Shown here: piece after piece, positions 53,292 to 62,794 of the stretch
Numbering within the stretch: position 1 is the first letter of the stretch
Layout: each line of letters starts with the position of its first letter
Assembly: GCA_943371965.1 (NCBI GenBank)
Contig: CALRWV020000004.1
Span: forward strand, 124,001 to 188,000
Origin: CALRWV02 sp943371965
Lineage (GTDB): Bacteria; Bacteroidota; JABWAT01
Direction: 5' to 3'
Length of the DNA: 64,000 nucleotides
Notes under the pieces: model-generated
Databases searched by the model: none
Seen by the model: the letters and a program-made list of their open reading frames with translations, nothing else
Told to the model about the DNA's origin: nothing
Made by a program: the position numbers and the translations under genes

Positions 53292-53701
53292 TGTACTTTT
53301 TGGATACCAATACCTGTATCTACTTCCTGAATGGAAGCAATGATTTTATCGTAAAAAGAATTCTTTCAACCCCTCCTTCGGAGATAAAGATTCCATCAAT
53401 TGTAAAAGCCGAACTGATTCTTGGTGCTTATAAAAGCAAAAAACGTGAGTCCAACCTGGAAAAAGTTGAAGCATTTCTTGATCCGTTTGAAATAATACCA
53501 TTCAGTGATCAAATGTCTTATGTTTATGCAGAAATTCGACACAACACAGAATTGAATGGAAGAATTGTTGGTCCCAATGATTTATTTATTGCATCAATTG
53601 TAAAGTTTCATGAAGGTATTCTTGTTACAAATAACCAGAAAGAATTTTCAAGCATCGGGAAATTGAAAACTGAGAATTGGTTTATTAATCCAAACACTTG
53701 A
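53291..53701 (+). CDS. vapC: VapC-type PIN-domain toxin
   Basis: 136 residues, full PIN length. Acidic residues are at MYFLDTNTCIY (Asp5), VKAELILGA (Glu) and GPNDLFIAS (Asp), and the end VTNNQKEFSSI is typical of VapC RNases that cleave tRNA or other RNA. Partner of the preceding antitoxin. The pair sits between two copies of the DUF1501 gene end, suggesting it arrived together with that duplication. Confidence 0.88.
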   Translation: MYFLDTNTCIYFLNGSNDFIVKRILSTPPSEIKIPSIVKAELILGAYKSKKRESNLEKVEAFLDPFEIIPFSDQMSYVYAEIRHNTELNGRIVGPNDLFIASIVKFHEGILVTNNQKEFSSIGKLKTENWFINPNT

Positions 53702-53742
53702 ATTCAATGGAAAGCTTTGTAAAAAGAAAATAATTCAATCCT

Positions 53743-54993
53743 CTAACTAAACAACTTTACTCTTCTCCCACCCCAATCCGGAAATAATTTCTCAGGTTCC
53801 GAAATTCCCAAATGACTTCCTGCAACTTCGGAAAAAACTGAACGGAAATCAGTTGTAACCGGCAAATCACGTCCTTCATTTAGAGAGTCATTTTCCAAGG
53901 AAGGAAATTTGCCATGAACTTTTCCACCCAAAACTGAATGACCTAACAGGAACATACAACTTCCATGTCCATGATCGGTTCCACCTGAACCATTTTCACG
54001 AACGGTTCTTCCGAATTCAGTCATGGTAAGCAGCACAACATCTTCCTGATAGTTTCCAAGATCAATCCAGAAAGCAGAAATCGAATCAGAGAAATCTTTT
54101 GCGTTTCTTGAAAATTGTCCGGTCATCGTTCCCTGCTGAACGTGGGTATCCCAACCGCCATGTTCTGTAAATGCAATTTCAAGACCAACATTGTTTTTAA
54201 TCAGAATGGCGATCTGCTTCATGCTTTTTCCAAAAGCTGAATCAGGATAGTTGGCATTTTCTGCAGGCTGGTAATTTTTAACATCCAGTTTGGAAATAAT
54301 TTTGGTAGCTTCAAAACTTTCTTTTCCGGTTCCGCGAAGTAAATTCTGAGTTGTCTGTTGATACAACGCTTCAAACGATTTTCCGGTTGATTCCATTACA
54401 TTTTTTGCACCGGGAACATTCACTTTAAAATCAGCCAAATTTGAAACAGCCAATGCAGGTTCATCACCGTAAAAAGATTTTGGAAGTGCAGAAGTAACCG
54501 ATACAGCACAGAACGGCGAATTTTCATGTTGTGAGGAAGCAAGGGTTCTGTTCAACCAACCGGATCTGGTTCCTTTATTCCCGGGAGTTCCCATTTCCAT
54601 ATAATCCTGTGCATCAAAATGGGAACGGGTTGTGTCAGGCGAACCAACACAATGAATGACTGCTAAATTTCCTTGCTGATATATCGGAAGAAAACTTCCA
54701 AATGCAGGATGAAAGCCGAACTGATTATCCAAATCCAACAATTTCGCATCCCCATCAGATGATGAACCGGACATCGCCAATTTCGGACGATATTTTTTCA
54801 GCAACGGATTATCCAAAGGAGAAACCGCCATCAGACCATCCATTGCTCCACGTTGGAAAACGGCAACGAGAATTTTCTTTTTTCCATTCACGGTAATTGC
54901 TTTTACTGTTCGAGATAAAAATAAAGGCGCACCCAAAATTAGTCCGGTAGAAGCAAGACCGGTCAATCTTAAAAAATCACGTCTGGTTAACAT
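53743..54993 (-). CDS. DUF1501 protein with Tat signal
   Basis: 416 residues from ATG 54993, which has GGAG upstream; the frame extends to a TTG at 55008. TRRDFLRLTG is a twin-arginine export signal. KILVAVFQRGAMDGL, DTHVQQG and TEFGRTVREN...GTDHGHGSCM are DUF1501 hallmarks; the family is structurally related to sulfatase/alkaline phosphatase folds but its activity is unknown. Second gene of an operon with the DUF1800 gene, the usual pairing in many phyla. Its 3' end is duplicated upstream of the toxin-antitoxin module. Confidence 0.9.
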   Translation of the reverse strand: MLTRRDFLRLTGLASTGLILGAPLFLSRTVKAITVNGKKKILVAVFQRGAMDGLMAVSPLDNPLLKKYRPKLAMSGSSSDGDAKLLDLDNQFGFHPAFGSFLPIYQQGNLAVIHCVGSPDTTRSHFDAQDYMEMGTPGNKGTRSGWLNRTLASSQHENSPFCAVSVTSALPKSFYGDEPALAVSNLADFKVNVPGAKNVMESTGKSFEALYQQTTQNLLRGTGKESFEATKIISKLDVKNYQPAENANYPDSAFGKSMKQIAILIKNNVGLEIAFTEHGGWDTHVQQGTMTGQFSRNAKDFSDSISAFWIDLGNYQEDVVLLTMTEFGRTVRENGSGGTDHGHGSCMFLLGHSVLGGKVHGKFPSLENDSLNEGRDLPVTTDFRSVFSEVAGSHLGISEPEKLFPDWGGRRVKLFS

Positions 54994-55016
54994 AAAATCT
55001 CCATGCAACTATTATT

Positions 55017-55044
55017 GTCATTGCGAACGAAGTGAAGCAATCTC
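55017..55044 (-). repeat. Dispersed 'GTCATTGCGAACGAAG' repeat
   Basis: GTCATTGCGAACGAAGTGAAGCAATCTC is a well-known type of short dispersed sequence in Bacteroidota-like genomes. It occupies the gap between the DUF1800 and DUF1501 genes. Confidence 0.6.
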
Positions 55045-55053
55045 TGTTCACTG

Positions 55054-57015
55054 TTATCTTCTCTGAAATTCCGGCGAACCCAATATCACTCCAACAATTT
55101 GTGCCAGATTGGAAGAAGAATTCATTTTTGTTTCTTTCGTTTTCCTGGGTTTTAAATCTTTTTCATCGTCCATCAAATAAGAAATATCATCCTCGGTTAA
55201 AACAGAATTAATTTCTTCATCAGGTTGAATTTTCTTTGGCTTGTTTTCAGTTTGAGTCAGTTTGTTTGCAAAATCGGGTGATTGAATAACCGGAGTCAGC
55301 AAATGAATCGTTTCAGATAAATCGCGTTCCGGCATCAGAAGAGACGAATAAGTTGTTAGAGCGGATTCCGCTGATTCCGGTTCATGGTTGTGATTCAATT
55401 CTGCCAAATCAATATGCACACCTTTTATTTTTCCGTTTGCCAAACTCAATCCGTAATTCATCCGGTTCAGCAAAGAGCCTGAATTTATCCAGTTTTCTGC
55501 TTTATCAGGAAATCCGGTTGGTGCCTGATAGCGGTAAATGGGCTGTCCCATTTTATCCATCCATTGTACAAGGTTATTTATGTTTTCAATATCAGCATTG
55601 GTTGCTCTAAGCGAACTCACAACCAACTCAAACGGAGATTTTATTTTTGATCTTCTCGACTTATCATTCCAGAATTCGGGTGATTCAACTATTGCCCATA
55701 ATAATTTTTTGATGTCACCGTGAGTTTCAATAAAAACTTTCGATAATTGATTGATCAATTCCTCAGATGGATTATCGGAAACAAAGCGAACTGCCAGTTT
55801 CCATGAAATGAATTTTGCTGTTGCAGGACTTTCAGAAAGTGTTTGCAAAATTTCTTCACCTTCATCCAGTGATCTTCCAGCTGAAAAAGGTTTTCCCAAA
55901 ATTAGTTTTTCTGCAGCGTCATGAGTATCAGCCCTAAACAGAAAATCACCTTGTCTAACAAACCCGACTTTATCACCATTCTTTTCCAACCGTTTGATGA
56001 GACCATTTCCTTTGTTCGGATTTAAAGGATAAACCGTCCAGCCGGTAAAAGCTCTTGCAACTTCGGTGACATCTTTTTGAGTGTAACCACCATCAACACC
56101 AAGTGTGTGAAGTTCCATCAATTCACGTGCATAATTTTCATTCAGTCCTTTTTTCGGACGAAATTCTTCCGGAACTCCATTCAATAATTTCCCTTTTTCT
56201 TTTTCAGTTTCCTTTTGTGTTTTTTCAATAGAACGTCTTGCAAACCAACCTTTGATTCCCTTCATTTGTTTAAATTGATCCAACGCAATTTTCATTGTTG
56301 TATTAACTGAATCGGGAGCGGTCGATTGTGCGTTATCCAAATAAAATAACATGGCCGGATGTTTGGCTGTTGCTTCAAGTAAAGTGTGAAAGTTGGCAAG
56401 AACATTCGGACGGATTGCATCACGTTCATAATTCATAATGTAGGCACGTGCCTGATTATCGGTTGCAGAAACATTGAAATGGTTGAACCAGAAATCGGTC
56501 AGGACTTCCTGCAGCTGATTTTCAGAATATACTGCACGGAAAATTTTTTGAGCATACATTTGGGCGTTCAGTTCTTTTTGGGCACGATATCCTTTTTGGA
56601 TTGCAAACTGAATGACTTTCTCTTTTACTTCATCTTCCGTCATTCCTTCACGGTCTTTGGGAATAACACCTTCCTGAATAGCTTCAATCAAAACATAACC
56701 GGGATTTGGAAATTTTACAGCAATTTCAGAATTGGTTAAATTCAACAAATCGAGATCGGAAAGTTTTTTATTCACCTGGTTGTTTGTGAAGTCATTTTTG
56801 AGTTGCAGTTCAAACCAATTTTCAAGTCCAAGATTGATAACCACATCAATATCGTTTGACCTTGTTCCAAAAGTAAACCGTTCCAATAAATGAGACGCAG
56901 CCTGTTGCTCAGTTAATCCTGCTTTTATGTAGGGGAATAAATGAATATTGCTTTGATCCGGAATTTTTCCTGCAAACAGAAAAAGGGAAACCACACAAAT
57001 AAGTAATTTTTTCAT
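55054..57015 (-). CDS. DUF1800 protein, exported
   Basis: 653 residues with signal peptide MKKLLICVVSLFLFAG. Family words are ASHLLERFTFG near the start, LTDFWFNHFNVSATD, NENYARELMELHTLGVDGGYTQKDV and AFTGWTVYP. Function unknown; nearly always paired with a DUF1501 gene, as here. An extra Lys/Glu-rich stretch near the C-terminus (QTENKPKKIQPDEEIN...) is not part of the core. Probably periplasmic or surface. Confidence 0.9.
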   Translation of the reverse strand: MKKLLICVVSLFLFAGKIPDQSNIHLFPYIKAGLTEQQAASHLLERFTFGTRSNDIDVVINLGLENWFELQLKNDFTNNQVNKKLSDLDLLNLTNSEIAVKFPNPGYVLIEAIQEGVIPKDREGMTEDEVKEKVIQFAIQKGYRAQKELNAQMYAQKIFRAVYSENQLQEVLTDFWFNHFNVSATDNQARAYIMNYERDAIRPNVLANFHTLLEATAKHPAMLFYLDNAQSTAPDSVNTTMKIALDQFKQMKGIKGWFARRSIEKTQKETEKEKGKLLNGVPEEFRPKKGLNENYARELMELHTLGVDGGYTQKDVTEVARAFTGWTVYPLNPNKGNGLIKRLEKNGDKVGFVRQGDFLFRADTHDAAEKLILGKPFSAGRSLDEGEEILQTLSESPATAKFISWKLAVRFVSDNPSEELINQLSKVFIETHGDIKKLLWAIVESPEFWNDKSRRSKIKSPFELVVSSLRATNADIENINNLVQWMDKMGQPIYRYQAPTGFPDKAENWINSGSLLNRMNYGLSLANGKIKGVHIDLAELNHNHEPESAESALTTYSSLLMPERDLSETIHLLTPVIQSPDFANKLTQTENKPKKIQPDEEINSVLTEDDISYLMDDEKDLKPRKTKETKMNSSSNLAQIVGVILGSPEFQRR

Positions 57016-57136
57016 AGAACGCTCTCATTTTTTAACTTTGATGGAAGAACGGACAGAAGAGTTTAACAGGAAAAATGTTGATTTGCATTCAACCTTATCT
57101 TTTGCCAATTTGAAACAATCAAATGAAGGAAAAATC

Positions 57137-57589
57137 ATGCACCCAAACGAAGAACTGATTACCAAATTTTATCAATCTTTCCAAAAACAAAATTCAGAAG
57201 GAATGAACAGTTGTTATGCTGAAAATTCAACCTTTTCCGATCCTGTGTTTCAGAACCTTACCCACAGTCAAACCCTTGCCATGTGGACTATGCTCTGCAA
57301 ACGGGCAAAAGGTTTTGAACTCACTTTTTCAAATATAAAAGCTGACGATAAAAGGGGTTCTGCACACTGGGAAGCAACCTATTTATTTTCCAAAACAGGA
57401 AGAACAGTTCACAATGTCATAGAAGCAAGATTTGAATTCAAAGACGGTAAAATAACCAAACATGAGGATTCATTTGATCTGTGGAAATGGGCAGGAATGG
57501 CACTCGGGTTACCGGGAAAATTATTGGGTTGGACGCCCTTCATTCAAAACAAAATCAGGGCAGAAGCGATGAAGGGGTTGAACCGTTGA
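57137..57589 (+). CDS. SnoaL/NTF2-like protein
   Basis: 150 residues from ATG 57137, chosen for AAGGA upstream and for fitting the family length; the frame extends to 57038. HPNEELITKFYQSFQKQNSEG and CYAENSTFSDPVF are the start of a SnoaL-like cone-shaped barrel, and IEARFEFKDGKITKHEDSFD is its end strand. Such proteins are small-ligand enzymes or binding proteins; ketosteroid isomerase-like chemistry cannot be claimed. Divergent from DUF1800. Confidence 0.82.
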   Translation: MHPNEELITKFYQSFQKQNSEGMNSCYAENSTFSDPVFQNLTHSQTLAMWTMLCKRAKGFELTFSNIKADDKRGSAHWEATYLFSKTGRTVHNVIEARFEFKDGKITKHEDSFDLWKWAGMALGLPGKLLGWTPFIQNKIRAEAMKGLNR

Positions 57590-57618
57590 AATAATTAGTC
57601 ATTGAAAACTAAATTATT
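57590..57618. terminator. AT-rich hairpin between convergent genes
   Basis: AATAATTAGT (57590-57599) pairs with ACTAAATTATT (57608-57618) with one bulge. It lies at the meeting point of the SnoaL-like gene and the minus-strand lipoprotein gene. A weak stem, but the position is right. Confidence 0.4.
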
Positions 57619-58406
57619 ATTTCAAATAATGGGGTTTTAAATGGGATGTTTAAATAATCACTGTCAGGCTGTTTGAAATTCTTTTGAATACTTTTTATCA
57701 TTTGGATTGGAAGGTTCTCAATGTTGGCGTAGAAAAATGGTTTAATGAAATAGCTGCCATGTGGTAAATTAAACACAGAAGTAAGATCAAAATAAAATGT
57801 ATCAGTTCTCGACGGGAAAGCAATTTTTACCCAATAAAATCCAGTATTGCTTATTGTTTTGACAATTTCTCTATCCTTATTCAAAATAAAACAGGTTGAT
57901 AGAACTGATGGACTTGATAAAGGTATTAAAGCTTCAGATTTCGAATCTGAACTTTGAAATGTAAGTACTAAAATCGAATCGCTGTCAGCAGACTTGCCAA
58001 TTGAAAAATGCATTATTCTGCTTAGTTTTATATCCTTCGAAATTTTACCGTTTAAATCCAAATCTGATTTGTCATAGATAAATTTACCGTCCAGAATGGT
58101 TACGGTACATGAATCCAGAGAGTATTCACTCAGATAAAAATAGATTTTATAATTACCCAATCCATTGGGTGTTACTGAAGAAGACAATTTTATTGAAAAA
58201 TTCCCATCAGAATCTGTTGTTGTTGCATTATTAAAACTTTCCAGCCAGACATAAACACCCGAATGATCTGTCTTGTCAGAAAGAGTTATTTTCCCGGTAA
58301 CGGTTTTTTTATCTAATGTCACTTCATCATCAAACAAATCATTGCCGGTACAGGAAATAAAGTTAACTGCTGAAAATATCAAGAGAATGAAATTCTGGAT
58401 TTTCAT
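57609..58406 (-). CDS. Lipoprotein with carboxypeptidase-regulatory-like domain
   Basis: 265 residues from ATG 58406, giving signal peptide MKIQNFILLIFSAVNFISC with lipobox ISC; the frame reaches further back without a signal. TVTGKITLSDKTDHSGVYVW ... TTTDSDGNFSIKL is the transthyretin-like carboxypeptidase regulatory domain found on many Bacteroidota surface proteins. The rest is unrecognised. Located 81 bases downstream of rseP; no functional link known. Confidence 0.7.
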   Translation of the reverse strand: MKIQNFILLIFSAVNFISCTGNDLFDDEVTLDKKTVTGKITLSDKTDHSGVYVWLESFNNATTTDSDGNFSIKLSSSVTPNGLGNYKIYFYLSEYSLDSCTVTILDGKFIYDKSDLDLNGKISKDIKLSRIMHFSIGKSADSDSILVLTFQSSDSKSEALIPLSSPSVLSTCFILNKDREIVKTISNTGFYWVKIAFPSRTDTFYFDLTSVFNLPHGSYFIKPFFYANIENLPIQMIKSIQKNFKQPDSDYLNIPFKTPLFEIII

Positions 58407-58487
58407 ATTCAGGTTCCATTTATTTTTGGGGTTTTGGGAGACTAAAAACAAATAGGGGTTGTCAGGTAAAACAGCCCCTATCATTTA

Positions 58488-59792
58488 TCAGAACAGATTC
58501 ATTACGTCATTGTAAACAGCAAATACCATAAAGCCAATCAGAAGCGCAAATCCGGCCTGTTGGATATTCATTTTCAGTTTATGTGAAAGATCACGTCTTG
58601 CAACGGATTCAATGATTAGAATAAACAAGTGTCCTCCATCCAAAGCTGGGATTGGGAGAATATTCATCAGCGCTAGAGAAAGAGAAATCAGTGCCATGAA
58701 GCGCATGAAAGTTTCCCAACCCATTGCTCCAGTTTGACCTGAAAGCTGGAATATTTTAATTGGACCGCCAATTGCTTTACTGGCTTCTTCTTTTCCCTGA
58801 AAAATTTTAACAAATCCGTTGATCATTCCCGTTAAATTGCTTCCGATACTTGAAAATCCGACAGCGGTTGCTTCAGCTACAGAATAATCAACCCGTTCAT
58901 AATTGGGTTCTTTGGGTCCGATTCCGATTCTGTGATTTTCCAGTTTTAAGAATACTTCACCTGATTGATTTCCACGCAGGTAAACAATTTTAGCATCTTC
59001 CACTTTTTCATTTTGTAGATATTGGGGAATGTCTTCAAAATAGGTAATGGGATGATCATTGATCGAAACAATTTTATCACCGGCAAGTAATCCGTTTTTC
59101 TCAGCGGCACTTCCGGGTACAATTACACCTATAATGGGTTCAAACTGAAATCCGATTCCAAGTTCTTTTCCTTCAAGGTCACTCAGAAAATTATCTGGAA
59201 CATGTAAAACCTGTTCTTTTCCATCACGTTTAATGGTAAAATTCAGATTTGCGTTGGTAATTTCTTCAAGTTCAACAATGTCACTGTAATATTTGATTGG
59301 CTGATTGTTGATTTTGATCAGCTGGTCACCGCTTCTCATTCCCAAATCATAAAGGGCTGAGTTTGAAGTGATTGAAATCGGTTTTGATGAATCAAACGGA
59401 AGAAGTGTTTTGCCGTTTTTGAAATATAAAAAGGAAAAAATAAGTCCGGCAGCAATCAGGTTCATAATAACACCGGCAGAAATTACGATTGAACGCTGCC
59501 AACGTGGTTTTGAACGGTATTCCCAAGGTTGCGGTTCTGAATTGATGAAATCGGTATCCATGCTCTCATCAATCATTCCGGCAATTTTCACATAACCGCC
59601 GATAGGAAAATAGGAAACGCGGTAATCGGTATCACCTCTTTTAAAACCGAATGCTCTTGGTCCCATGCCGATGCTGAACACATCAACCCGCATTCCAAAA
59701 AACTTGGCAGATGCGAAATGTCCGAGCTCATGAATAAACACAAGCAGTGTAATCACAATCAAAAAATACATAGCACTTTCGAGGAACATCAT
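58488..59792 (-). CDS. rseP: Site-2 protease RseP-type zinc metalloprotease
   Basis: 434 residues. The N-terminal membrane segment contains the HExxH zinc site (FIHELGH, His21, Glu22, His25). Two PDZ domains follow, around LGMRSGDQLIKINNQPI and LLAGDKIVSINDHPI. The C-terminal membrane segments carry LPIPALDGGHLF, the third zinc ligand region. It cleaves membrane-embedded anti-sigma factors and signal-peptide remnants. Its start overlaps the dxr stop by 4 bases (ATGA), so the two are translationally coupled, a common arrangement. Confidence 0.93.
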   Translation of the reverse strand: MMFLESAMYFLIVITLLVFIHELGHFASAKFFGMRVDVFSIGMGPRAFGFKRGDTDYRVSYFPIGGYVKIAGMIDESMDTDFINSEPQPWEYRSKPRWQRSIVISAGVIMNLIAAGLIFSFLYFKNGKTLLPFDSSKPISITSNSALYDLGMRSGDQLIKINNQPIKYYSDIVELEEITNANLNFTIKRDGKEQVLHVPDNFLSDLEGKELGIGFQFEPIIGVIVPGSAAEKNGLLAGDKIVSINDHPITYFEDIPQYLQNEKVEDAKIVYLRGNQSGEVFLKLENHRIGIGPKEPNYERVDYSVAEATAVGFSSIGSNLTGMINGFVKIFQGKEEASKAIGGPIKIFQLSGQTGAMGWETFMRFMALISLSLALMNILPIPALDGGHLFILIIESVARRDLSHKLKMNIQQAGFALLIGFMVFAVYNDVMNLF

Positions 59793-60952
59793 ACTGTTAT
59801 ACTTTCTATCTTTTTAAAAATCTTTTCTGATTGGATTCTGGAAAGCCGGTCAAGTTCCAGAATTTCACTCAAATCAGGATATGGGTTAAACGGAATTTCA
59901 TGAATCACTTCTTCTATCAGTTGCGGAATATTCATAAATCCGATTTTCTCATTCAAAAACAGATCAACTGCTACTTCATTTGCCGCATTCATGACACAGG
60001 CAGTGCTTCCACCTTTTGCCATTGCTTCAAATGCAATCCGCAGACAAGGGAATCGATGCAAATCAGGTGGAAAAAATGTCAAAGCTTTGAGTGTTGCAAA
60101 GTTTAATCTTTCAAATGGTGCATAACTTCTGTTCGGATGGGTTAGTGCATATTGAATGGGAATTTTCATATCAGGAACACCCAATTGTGCTTTTATACTT
60201 CCATCTGAAAACTGAACCATGCTGTGAATAATGCTTTGCGGATGCACAATGACGTCAATTTGATCAGAATTCAAATTAAACAGCCATTTGGCTTCAATGA
60301 CTTCCAACCCCTTATTCATCAGTGTTGCCGAATCAATCGTAATTTTTCTTCCCATTACCCAATTTGGATGTTTCAAAGCATCATAAACTGAAATGGAACT
60401 GAATGTTTCAGCTTCACGTGTCAAAAACGGACCGCCGGAAGCAGTTAAAATCACTTTTTCAACTGAATCTGCCGGTTCACCAACCAAACACTGAAAAATG
60501 GCAGAATGTTCAGAATCGATGGGTTTTAATGTCACATTATATTTTTTCACCAGATCATTGATAAGATGTCCGGCAACAATTAAAGTTTCCTTATTTGCTA
60601 GTGCAATATGTTTGCCTGATTTAATTGCTTCAATTGTCGGTTCAAGTCCGGCAAAACCAACCAAAGAGCTGACAAGAATATCGTAATCTTCCGAGCCGCA
60701 GAGTTGAATTGCCGATTCACGGCCGAAATATATTTTTGCTGAAGAATTAGGTGAGAAACTTTCCCGTTTTGATTCGTTAATAAGACATGCGAATTTGGGT
60801 TTGAATTGTTCAATTTGCTCAGTAAGGAGTGATGAATTGGAGTTTGTAATCAGACCAACCAATTCAAATTCACCCTGAAGATTTTCAAGAACTTTCAGTG
60901 TATTTACACCGATGCTTCCGGTAGAGCCTAAAACAACAACCCGTTTTTTCAT
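59789..60952 (-). CDS. dxr: 1-deoxy-D-xylulose 5-phosphate reductoisomerase
   Basis: 387 residues from ATG 60952 (the frame extends to a TTG at 60973). NADPH loop VVVLGSTGSIGVNT, SEHSAIFQCL, TASGGPFL, PNWVMGRKITIDSATLMNKG and KGGSTACVMNAANE cover the family signatures, including the metal-binding Asp and Glu residues. It converts DXP to MEP in isoprenoid synthesis (the MEP pathway). First gene of the dxr-rseP operon. Confidence 0.95.
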   Translation of the reverse strand: MKKRVVVLGSTGSIGVNTLKVLENLQGEFELVGLITNSNSSLLTEQIEQFKPKFACLINESKRESFSPNSSAKIYFGRESAIQLCGSEDYDILVSSLVGFAGLEPTIEAIKSGKHIALANKETLIVAGHLINDLVKKYNVTLKPIDSEHSAIFQCLVGEPADSVEKVILTASGGPFLTREAETFSSISVYDALKHPNWVMGRKITIDSATLMNKGLEVIEAKWLFNLNSDQIDVIVHPQSIIHSMVQFSDGSIKAQLGVPDMKIPIQYALTHPNRSYAPFERLNFATLKALTFFPPDLHRFPCLRIAFEAMAKGGSTACVMNAANEVAVDLFLNEKIGFMNIPQLIEEVIHEIPFNPYPDLSEILELDRLSRIQSEKIFKKIESITV

Positions 60953-61039
60953 TGGAACTTTCTTGCGATTCAAGTATTTTCAACTGCAAATATCTGCAAT
61001 TTACTTAAAATAACGGACTTCAGCGAAATTTTTCACCAA

Positions 61040-62794
61040 ATGCAACACAAATTAATTCCGGCTTTTCTTACACTTTTCACAATCTGTTCTTTTTCTTTAT
61101 CTGCCCAGAATGACCAGGAACAAATGCTGTATAATTTGGGAGAACAATTTTTTGCAGGAAAACAATTCGATAAATCACTTGAAATCTTTACGGAACTGAA
61201 AGCAAAAAACCCTAATAATCTTGTTTATTTTGACCGTTACTGGCGTTCTTTGTTTGAAACAGGAAAGTATGAAGAAGCCCATTCTGAACTTGAAAAGCAA
61301 TACAAACTCACCCAAAACGATGCTTTGATTCTTGAAATGGCAAGAATTTCAGTTACATCTGCAAAACAGGACAGAGCCGAAAAGGAATGGAATATCCTGA
61401 TTGCAAAATATCCGAATAATTTCGCAATGACCAGAACAGTTGCTTCATCGATGATTCAATTGAAACAATATGAACTTGCCGCAAATTTATATAAGAGCAA
61501 ACGCACAGAAAAAGCAGCAACCCTTTTCTCACTGGAATTGGCAAATTTATATACCTCAACGTTCAATTCAGAAAAAGCTGCCTCAGAATATTTGAATCTT
61601 CTGATAGAAAATCCGAATCAGGATGGGTTTATTGAAGGAAGAATCAACCAGTATTTTTCTGACAGTTTACAATCCGCAAAAATTTTAACTGTTTTTGAAA
61701 AGGCAAATCCGGAAAAATACCCTCCATCCTTTTACCGTCTGAAAGGAAATTTATACAAGAACACAGAAAAGTTTAATTCAGCCTTTTCTTCCTTTCTGAA
61801 ATTCGACAAACTGACTTCAAATCAGGGAAATTCTTCATTTTCATTTTTTGTCAGCAATTCTGAAAATCTTTCTGCTGATTCGCTTTCATTCTATGCAAAT
61901 CAGTTCAAAACAGATTTCCCATCTTCAAGATATTTTGGAAACATGGAATTGAGAATTGCCCAGATCCTGTTTGATCAGATGTCATCACACGCAGAGTATT
62001 TCGGGAAAATTGAAACCATTTATCTGAATCATGCTGTTCAGCAGGATGCATCATCCTTTACTGATTTATATTTGAGATCAATTCTGAAATCTTCATTTTC
62101 ACCCGATCAGAAAAAAATAAAAATTCAGGATATTGTTAAAAAAGGGAAATCCGGAAATGCAGATTACTGGATTTGGGTTTTAAAAGTTTTGAATGAAGAT
62201 TACCTGAATGCATTAAAACTTTTTGACAAACCTGGAATGAAGACTTCTTTTGCGTGGGAATATATTCAGACATCACTGGCTTCCGGTATTCCCATTGATT
62301 CTCTCAGATGGCAATTGCTTATTTATTCATCAGACTTCAAAAACAGGGAAGTTCCTAAGTATTTATTTCTACTTATCCAATCCGTTCCCGTTCCGAATCT
62401 GAATTTCTCTGTTTATCAGGATTTTGCAAAGGCATCCGTTCAAAAAGGAATTTTTCAAAACAGCACTGCAGAAAAACAGTTTAGACTTATTTCTGAAAAT
62501 CAATCAGACAAAACATTGTCTGTTATTGCGAAATCAGAACTTGTGACCTTATTGATAGAATCCGGAAAAAACAGGGAAATCAATTCAGAATTTGAACTCA
62601 TCAAAAATCAAAAAAATGAGTTATCGATTCAGGATGAAATACTATTCAAACTTGGTACTTATTTTATGATTCAGAAAAATTATCTGGATGCAAAAATCTG
62701 TTTTGAGCTTCTGATCGAAAACAGCCCGGCATCACCTTTTGTTTCCCTTTCAAGAAATCAGCTTAATGAAATCAGAAAGAAAATATCATCTTGA
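61040..62794 (+). CDS. Exported TPR-repeat protein
   Basis: 584 residues with a signal peptide ending near LSAQ. TPR-like helix pairs span most of the protein, e.g. LYNLGEQFFAGKQFDKSLEI, NLVYFDRYWRSLFETGKYEEA and a last one near AKICFELLIENSP. No catalytic motif. It overlaps the next gene by 4 bases (TTGA), which implies coupled translation; in this phylum a TPR protein beside the 'asparagine synthetase B'-like family recurs in my recollection. Confidence 0.8.
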   Translation: MQHKLIPAFLTLFTICSFSLSAQNDQEQMLYNLGEQFFAGKQFDKSLEIFTELKAKNPNNLVYFDRYWRSLFETGKYEEAHSELEKQYKLTQNDALILEMARISVTSAKQDRAEKEWNILIAKYPNNFAMTRTVASSMIQLKQYELAANLYKSKRTEKAATLFSLELANLYTSTFNSEKAASEYLNLLIENPNQDGFIEGRINQYFSDSLQSAKILTVFEKANPEKYPPSFYRLKGNLYKNTEKFNSAFSSFLKFDKLTSNQGNSSFSFFVSNSENLSADSLSFYANQFKTDFPSSRYFGNMELRIAQILFDQMSSHAEYFGKIETIYLNHAVQQDASSFTDLYLRSILKSSFSPDQKKIKIQDIVKKGKSGNADYWIWVLKVLNEDYLNALKLFDKPGMKTSFAWEYIQTSLASGIPIDSLRWQLLIYSSDFKNREVPKYLFLLIQSVPVPNLNFSVYQDFAKASVQKGIFQNSTAEKQFRLISENQSDKTLSVIAKSELVTLLIESGKNREINSEFELIKNQKNELSIQDEILFKLGTYFMIQKNYLDAKICFELLIENSPASPFVSLSRNQLNEIRKKISS

